Below the pieces are notes generated by a model. It saw nothing but the letters and a program-made list of their open reading frames with translations, made no database searches and was not told the DNA's origin. A program made the translations under genes and the position numbers. From positions 1 to 23,544 of the forward strand of contig JBNGIS010014597.1 of NCBI GenBank assembly GCA_049999725.1: 23,544 nt of DNA, written 5' to 3'. Shown here one piece after another: positions 18,557 to 23,544 of the stretch (the stretch's first letter is position 1; each line of letters begins with the position of its first letter). Source of the stretch: Haplomitrium mnioides. Lineage: Eukaryota > Marchantiophyta > Haplomitriopsida > Calobryales.

Positions 18557-18568
18557 TGGTATCAGATC
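18557..18568 (+). other. Primer binding site (initiator tRNA-Met type)
   Basis: TGGTATCAGATC starts two bases after the LTR. It differs at one position from the common plant TGGTATCAGAGC complementary to the 3' end of initiator tRNA-Met. Confidence 0.85.
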
Positions 18569-19212
18569 TTGGTCTTCTCTAAAGAGTGTGGACTACCCCT
18601 CTTTGGAGAAGTACTCAAGACCTTTTGGAGTAGTGGAATCTCCACTTTGCATTGACTTTATTAGAGTTAAAACTTTAAATTTTCATGAATAAAGGATAGT
18701 GGATATCCCATCCTTTATGAATGAAGATGAGAAGTTTGACTTGATGCTGTGGTAGCCAATGGATAGAGGAGCATTTGTACCTCATAGAATTCCTCTATTA
18801 AATCCTTTTAACATTCGTGTGTTTAATATTGACAAGCATTTCTTTCGTCAATTTCTAGTATATAACTTTGGTGATGACTTTATGGTTTTTGTGATGGAAT
18901 CAAGAGAGCCTGTTATATTACTTGTGGTAAATTATGGTATTATATGGGAGTGTTTTATTTATATTTTATGGTAGAGAGAAAAATGGATTTGAACCAAGCT
19001 CCTCTAGAAGAGTTCAACTCTAAATGTCATATTTCTATTAGAGTAACACCTAAACAAACGCATCAAGATTTTCTTGTTCATAAGTTTGGAGAGAGGTTTT
19101 GTAATGTGGTGTTGGCATCCACTAAACCTTTTATTTTGCCTATTCTCCACAACTGGAATGTTTATATATTTGTCTTCGTATAAGTTAGAGGGTTAGACTG
19201 TGAGGGAACAAT
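18569..19212 (+). other. Leader of the retrotransposon with two related ORF remnants
   Basis: Two short frames, 18759-18974 and 18944-19183, lie between the primer site and gag. They look like diverged copies of one module: FRQFLVYNFGDDFMVFVMES in the first and HQDFLVHKFGERFCNVVLAS in the second, each followed by a hydrophobic tail (ILLVVNYGIIW; ILPILHNWNVYIF). They are in different frames and I do not recognise the family. Non-gag leader reading frames are unusual for simple Ty3 elements. Confidence 0.5.
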
Positions 19213-20118
19213 ATGGATGCTAACTCTAACAGTCTTGGAGAAGGAGTGTGGATGATGGCAAAGTTGGAAGAGCTTCAAGCAGCTCTTATAGCAAGCCAAC
19301 AACAAACCAACATGTTGATGGCAGAAATGGTGAAAATGCGATTACAACAAGAAAGTGGAGAAGGAAGTCGAGAGACGCTACTTCAGAAAATGAGTAAGTC
19401 ATGTAAGGTAGAGCCTTATGGAGGAAGTCGCACAGTTGGCATCGTAGAAGGATGGGTCTATCAAATGGAAGTTCATATGTCATATTATCCAAATGCTTTA
19501 GATTTGGAGAAAGAGTTGTTTACAAGATCATTTTTAATCGAGCATGCATCAATATGGCTACAAGGTTGGGAGCGACAGAAAAATACACGAGGAGAACAAC
19601 TTTTGTGGAGCAGTTTAAAAGAAGGTTTGCTCCAAAATTTTAAAGCGGTAGATTCTATATTGACCGCAAGAACGAAGCTTTGGGAGTTGGAGCAATAAGG
19701 AAGCGTTGCAAGATACATCGAGGAACTTCGAAGATTGCAAGTTCAAATCGAAGATATGAGTCCAGCAGAAGCACTTGAAAAATTTTTGCAAGGGTTAAAG
19801 AGAAAGATTAGAGGAGAAGTTATGATGCGTAACCCAAAAGACGTAAATGAAGCCATTTCATTTGCTCAAAGAATTGAAGGGACACTAGGAATTGTGCAAA
19901 CTAGAGGAAACTATAGCCCCACGCCTATGGAGTTAGGAAATATGAGAAGAAAAGAATTTCATCGTCCAAACCACCAACAAGGAGGACCATAAAATACTAA
20001 TGAGAAGAGGATGGATGATCGACGAGAAACTCGAACATGCTACAATTGTGGTCTGGTAAGGCATATTGCACCAAATTGTAGAGCAGTGAGGCGCAATCAA
20101 GGGCGAGTGTTTCGATGA
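19213..20118 (+). pseudogene. Retrotransposon gag (capsid, zinc knuckle), with stops
   Basis: The frame begins MDANSNSLGEGVW. A coiled-coil-like Gln-rich stretch is followed by a capsid-type region (VEGWVYQMEVHMSYYPNALD) and by RYIEELRRLQVQIEDMSPAE with FLQGLKRKIRGEV, typical of Ty3 Gag. A zinc knuckle C-X2-C-X4-H-X4-C lies at 20038-20079. TAA at 19696-19698 and 19990-19992 and TGA at about 20116 interrupt one and the same frame. Between about 19500 and 19645 the expected sequence (EQFKRRFAPKF) lies in another frame, indicating a compensated pair of indels. Gag would package the element RNA; this copy cannot make it whole. Confidence 0.8.
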
Positions 20119-20153
20119 CTTCTTCACAACATCAACAATGAAGGAGATGAAGA

Positions 20154-20900
20154 ATGTTAGGGAAACGATGGGCACCAGTAAAAAAACCTCGTGGTTTTGT
20201 TGGGATGAAGAAGAAAGGCGAGGAAAGTATCTACCATATAGAAAAACAAAAAAATGGAGGGTTAATTGTAGTCGATGGATGGATGGAAGGATCTGCAATA
20301 AGAGTTTTGGTGGATTCCGGAGCTGAAGAAAATTACTTATCACGAGAGATAGCATTGAAGTTGAAATTTCCTCTTGAAAAAGAAGAGCACGAAGTGGTGG
20401 AAATGGCAAATGGCCAAAGCGAGTCTATTGAACGTCTATCTCAAGGTATAACTTTACACATGGGTAACTATAAAGAGAAGTTGGAGTGGAAGATCACAAC
20501 ATTGGCAAGATATGACGTGATTCTTGGAATGAAGTGGTTACGAAGATATAATCCGCAAGTTGATTGGAGAAAGAAGACACTCACGACATCTCAATGGAAG
20601 ATTTGGAGAGATCGAGTACGATCTCATTCAAGACACCTACCCCTATATGTGATTGGAGAAAAGGTGATCAAAAAGCAAGATATGGTGTTTTTAGGACTCG
20701 TACATGAGCTCACTATTGATAAGAAGGACTCAAGTCATAATGTTCTACATGAGTTTCAAGGTGTTTTGAAGGAGTTTGATGACGTTTTTCCCAATGATTT
20801 GCCTAAGGGTTTGCCTCCTAAACGATGCACTAATCACAAGATTGAGGTCATTCCAGGAAGTACTCCACCGTGCAAAGCACCATATCGTTTACCTCTCCTC
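20154..20900 (+). pseudogene. Retrotransposon protease and start of reverse transcriptase
   Basis: The frame contains VLVDSGAEENYLS, with the aspartic protease DSG at 20313-20321, and later VILGMKWLRRYNPQVDW, which fits the second half of a pepsin-like retroviral protease. The N-terminal RT linker FDDVFPNDLPKGLPPKR follows. At about 20890-20905 a frameshift moves the RT to another frame. The ATG used here may be internal, since Pol is probably made as a fusion with Gag. Confidence 0.8.
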
Positions 20901-22627
20901 ATGAACTGGAAGAGTGCAAGTCTCAAATTACCGAATTGTTGGAAAAAGGATTCATTCAACCAAGCATTTCTCCTTACAGTGCACCAGTATTATTTGTCAA
21001 AAAGAAAGATGGGACTATGAGGATGTGCATTGACTATCGAGAACTCAATCAACAAACGGTGAAAAATAAATATCCATTGCCAAGGATGGATGATTTATTT
21101 GATCAACTTCAAGGAGCAAATTACTTTACAAAATTGGACTTGAGAAGTGGATACAATCAAATCCGAATCGCGGAAGGTGATGTACAAAAAACAACATTTC
21201 AAAGTCGATACGGGCATTTTGAATATCTTGTTATGCCTTTTGGATTAACCAATGCTCCTGCAACATTTATGGGTCTTATGAATGATATCTTTCGATCTTA
21301 TTTGGATAAGTTTGTTATTGTCTTTTTGGATGATATTCTCATTTACAACAAGAGTCTTCAAGAGCATCAACAACATCTTTGTATAGTATTAAAGGTACTT
21401 CGGAACCACAAGCTATATGTGAAGATGTCCAAATGTGAAATTGGAAAGAGGGAGGTTGACTACCTGGGTCATCGTGTAAGTGCATCAGGAATCCAAGTTA
21501 TGGATGAGAAGGTGGAGGCAATTCAGAAGTGGGAAGCTCATAGTGATCAAACACAACTAAGGGGATTCTTGGGGCTAACAGGGTTTTATCATCGATTTGT
21601 GAAAGGTTTTGCACAAATCGGAGAACAATTAACAAACTTGCTCAAGAAAAGTCACACATGGTCATGGGGAGTTGCAGAAGAGTTGGTATTCCAAGCGTTG
21701 AAGAAATCACTTCTTCATGCTCCTATTCTTAAATGGTATGATTCTAAACGACCAATCAAACTTTCGATAGATGCATCAGGAAAGGCTATTGGCGGAGTAT
21801 TGCAACAAGAATGAGAGGATGGTTGGCCTCCTATTGCCTTCTTTTCTAGGTAGTTGAGCGACACTGAGCAAAACTATCATACTACGGAGCAGGAAGAATT
21901 GGCGATTGTGCTATCAACCAAACATTGGAAGCATTATCTAGGAGATAAGGAGTTTATTGTCGAAATCAACCATAAACCTCTAATCTATCTAGAAACTCAA
22001 AAGGAACTCTCAAAACGACAGATTCATTGGGCAGAGTGGAGACAACGGTTCCATATGAAGATGGTCTATGTGGAAGGAAAACGACAAATTGCAGATGCCT
22101 TGACCCGCATACCTCAACTCAACATCTTGTCAGAAATCACAATTCATCCTACTTGGTGGACAGAAATGTTGGCTGTAACAAAAGAAGATGAGGAGATCAT
22201 TGCCGCACAACAAAAGAATCTAGTAAAAGAGGTGATAGGATTGATTTTCTTCCAAGGCAAGGTATGGGTTCCTAATAGTGTTAAGCTTTGCTCTGAAGTT
22301 TTGTATGAAGCACATGATTCAGTAGTTGGTGGACATGTTGGAATCGAGAAAACTTTGGACAATCTTCAACGAGTCTATTATTGGCCTAAGATGCATCAAG
22401 ATGTGGAGACCTATGTTCGGAGTTGTTTGGCTTGTCAACAAAATAAAGCAACCAACCTTAAATGTAGAGGTTTATTACAACCGTTGCCGATTCCGAATCG
22501 GCGATGGGAACATGTGAGTATGGATATCGTGTGTGAGCTACCACGTACTTCAACGGGGTATGATGCCATTGTTGTTTTTGTGGACAAACTTAGCAAAATG
22601 ATTCATATTCGTCCTGTGAAGGCATGA
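20870..22627 (+). pseudogene. Retrotransposon RT, RNase H and truncated integrase
   Basis: The RT domain is well kept: [45 protein letters not shown] and the catalytic FLDD at 21323-21334. RNase H starts at [20 protein letters not shown] at 21812-21814 and TAG at 21851-21853 break it, but the same frame continues with LSDTEQNYHTTEQEELAIV. The integrase zinc finger follows, with His codons at 22312 and 22334 and Cys codons at 22424 and 22433. The integrase core begins at SMDIVCELP (first catalytic Asp) and ends at TGA 22625-22627. The other two core acidic residues and any chromodomain are missing. Domain order PR-RT-RH-IN marks Ty3/gypsy; the RT wording is chromovirus-like, which I hold with less certainty. 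Confidence 0.88.
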
Positions 22628-23544
22628 GGCGGATACATGGCTTCTTCTATGTTTGAAATTCATGGCATAGTAGTTGGGATATTTGGAGGAAGGATGTGGA
22701 GGATTTCAAGGACATTGGAGGAAATATGGTTTTTTTCGGTTTTTAGCAAAATCTGTACAGACTTAATTATGTTCTTATTAGATGCATGTTAAAGCTTATA
22801 TTTCATAGGTAAATAATTTATGTCAAATTTCATTAGTGACAATTTACAGAAGTGAAAAATCTGTTGTAAACCGGGAGTTATAACCAGTCAAAGGTAAAAT
22901 ATAACTATGCAGAAAAGTCAAAACAGAGAGTATTTTAATAACAGAAAATACAAATATTATTATATGGATAGAAACATTATTTAACAAGCTTTCCAAAAAG
23001 GTATAGTACAGGCAATTTGGATCAGTATCAAGGATTTTAGAGAGATTCTTCTAGAAGAACTAAAAAGTAGAAAAGACAAGAAAAACTACTTTAATCTTTG
23101 ACTTGCTCTTGAGGGAATCTCGAAATATGAAAGTAGCTTTTGTAGTTAGGTACAAATTAAAGGGAATAGCTGATTAGGTCAAATGTTTTGGTCAAGGAAA
23201 GCTCCAAATGAGAAGCTTCTTCTTCAAAAAGTAGGAAAAAGTTAAAGTTACTTTAGAACTACTTTTGAGAAAAGCTCCAAATGAGAAGCTTCTTGAGAAA
23301 AGGCAAAGATACTTTAGTAGATACTTTAGGAGATACTTTAGAATTTTAAATTGAAAGGCTAGCTTTTACCTAGGGTTAAAGAATCTCTAGGTTTTACTAG
23401 TGGTAATTAGCTAGACTAGTATATAAGGAGGGAGAAGAGAGAGCAAAGGGGACTTGGAGTGGCTTGAGCTTAGACTTTCATTTTCACACTTGGGGAGTTC
23501 ATTCTTAGAGAGACCATTGGAGAAGCGCTTGGAGGAGCTCTTGG
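22628..23544. other. AT-rich right end, possible LTR-like or promoter sequence
   Basis: No reading frame here is recognisable, and it does not resemble the LTR at 17987-18555. Two related segments, gctccaaatgagaagcttctt at about 23202 and 23275, form a local repeat of about 73 bases. A TATA-like agtatataaggag lies near 23417, followed by a purine-rich tract and a transcript-leader-like sequence to the window end, which is how U3-R of another LTR could look. This is a weak inference. Confidence 0.4.
23419..23427 (+). promoter_or_regulatory. TATA-like element near the right end
   Basis: The sequence tatataagg is followed by a purine-rich stretch, suggesting a promoter directed rightwards out of the window. 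The motif alone is weak evidence in AT-rich DNA. Confidence 0.35.

Noticed and set aside
19933-20409. 158-residue minus-strand frame
   Set aside because: It is antisense to gag and protease of the retrotransposon.

Overview
The window looks like nuclear DNA of a land plant. The reasons are AT-rich sequence, GT-AG introns, a Ty3/gypsy LTR retrotransposon with an initiator-tRNA-Met type primer site, and an L1-like LINE tail with poly(A) and a target-site duplication. A non-seed plant (fern, lycophyte or bryophyte) is my guess, not something the bases prove. There is no bacterial or organellar gene organisation. Nothing here looks like an intact gene: the window is a graveyard of repeated, decaying genes.

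The main content is three related copies (A, B, C) of one intron-containing plus-strand gene. Copy A covers about 529-4837 and includes a 100-N gap. Copy B covers about 5690-8517 and lacks its 5' part. Copy C covers 15525-17986 and is cut off in its second intron by an LTR element. Read exon by exon, and never joined here, the family has: an N-terminal exon of unknown function; a long exon with a lysine-rich linker and a GGNH(S/N)VAAR motif reminiscent of ParB-like domains; an exon with DIPY (motif IV position of amino-methyltransferases); and a last exon with a YQKP motif followed by DLCFGSGTG (motif I). This is the order of beta-class DNA N6-adenine/N4-cytosine methyltransferases. All copies carry stops and frameshifts.

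Head to head with this gene lies a minus-strand gene. Its start is visible at the left edge (1-66) beside copy A, and most of it is seen at 10323-14995 beside copy C. It carries a pattern I associate with DUF7869-type proteins (LQLDN...ENKN, VGHT.DQIDQ.FS), possibly an RNase H-like transposase fold. The 0.46-0.53 kb between the two starts is conserved in both places, with a TATA box for each direction. A duplicated, divergently transcribed pair of a transposase-like protein and a DNA methyltransferase is the candidate undescribed system.

Short palindromic tandem repeats, typically GTCCATGCGCGCATGGAC plus a 6-base spacer (24 bp), fill the methyltransferase introns. Related palindromes lie downstream of copy A, inside the coding exon of the divergent gene and in its intron. 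Their 24-base period creates long but meaningless reading frames on both strands.

Later insertions decorate this landscape. A 5'-truncated LINE (11259-11768) with a 16-bp target-site duplication splits the divergent gene. A Ty3/gypsy element (LTR 17987-18555, gag, protease, RT, RNase H, partial integrase to about 22627) sits in intron 2 of copy C; its LTR has four G-box/ABRE-like repeats. The right end (22628-23544) is AT-rich with a TATA-like site and local repeats and may be part of another LTR. Much of the decay looks like transitions (C to T / G to A), as expected from cytosine methylation and deamination.
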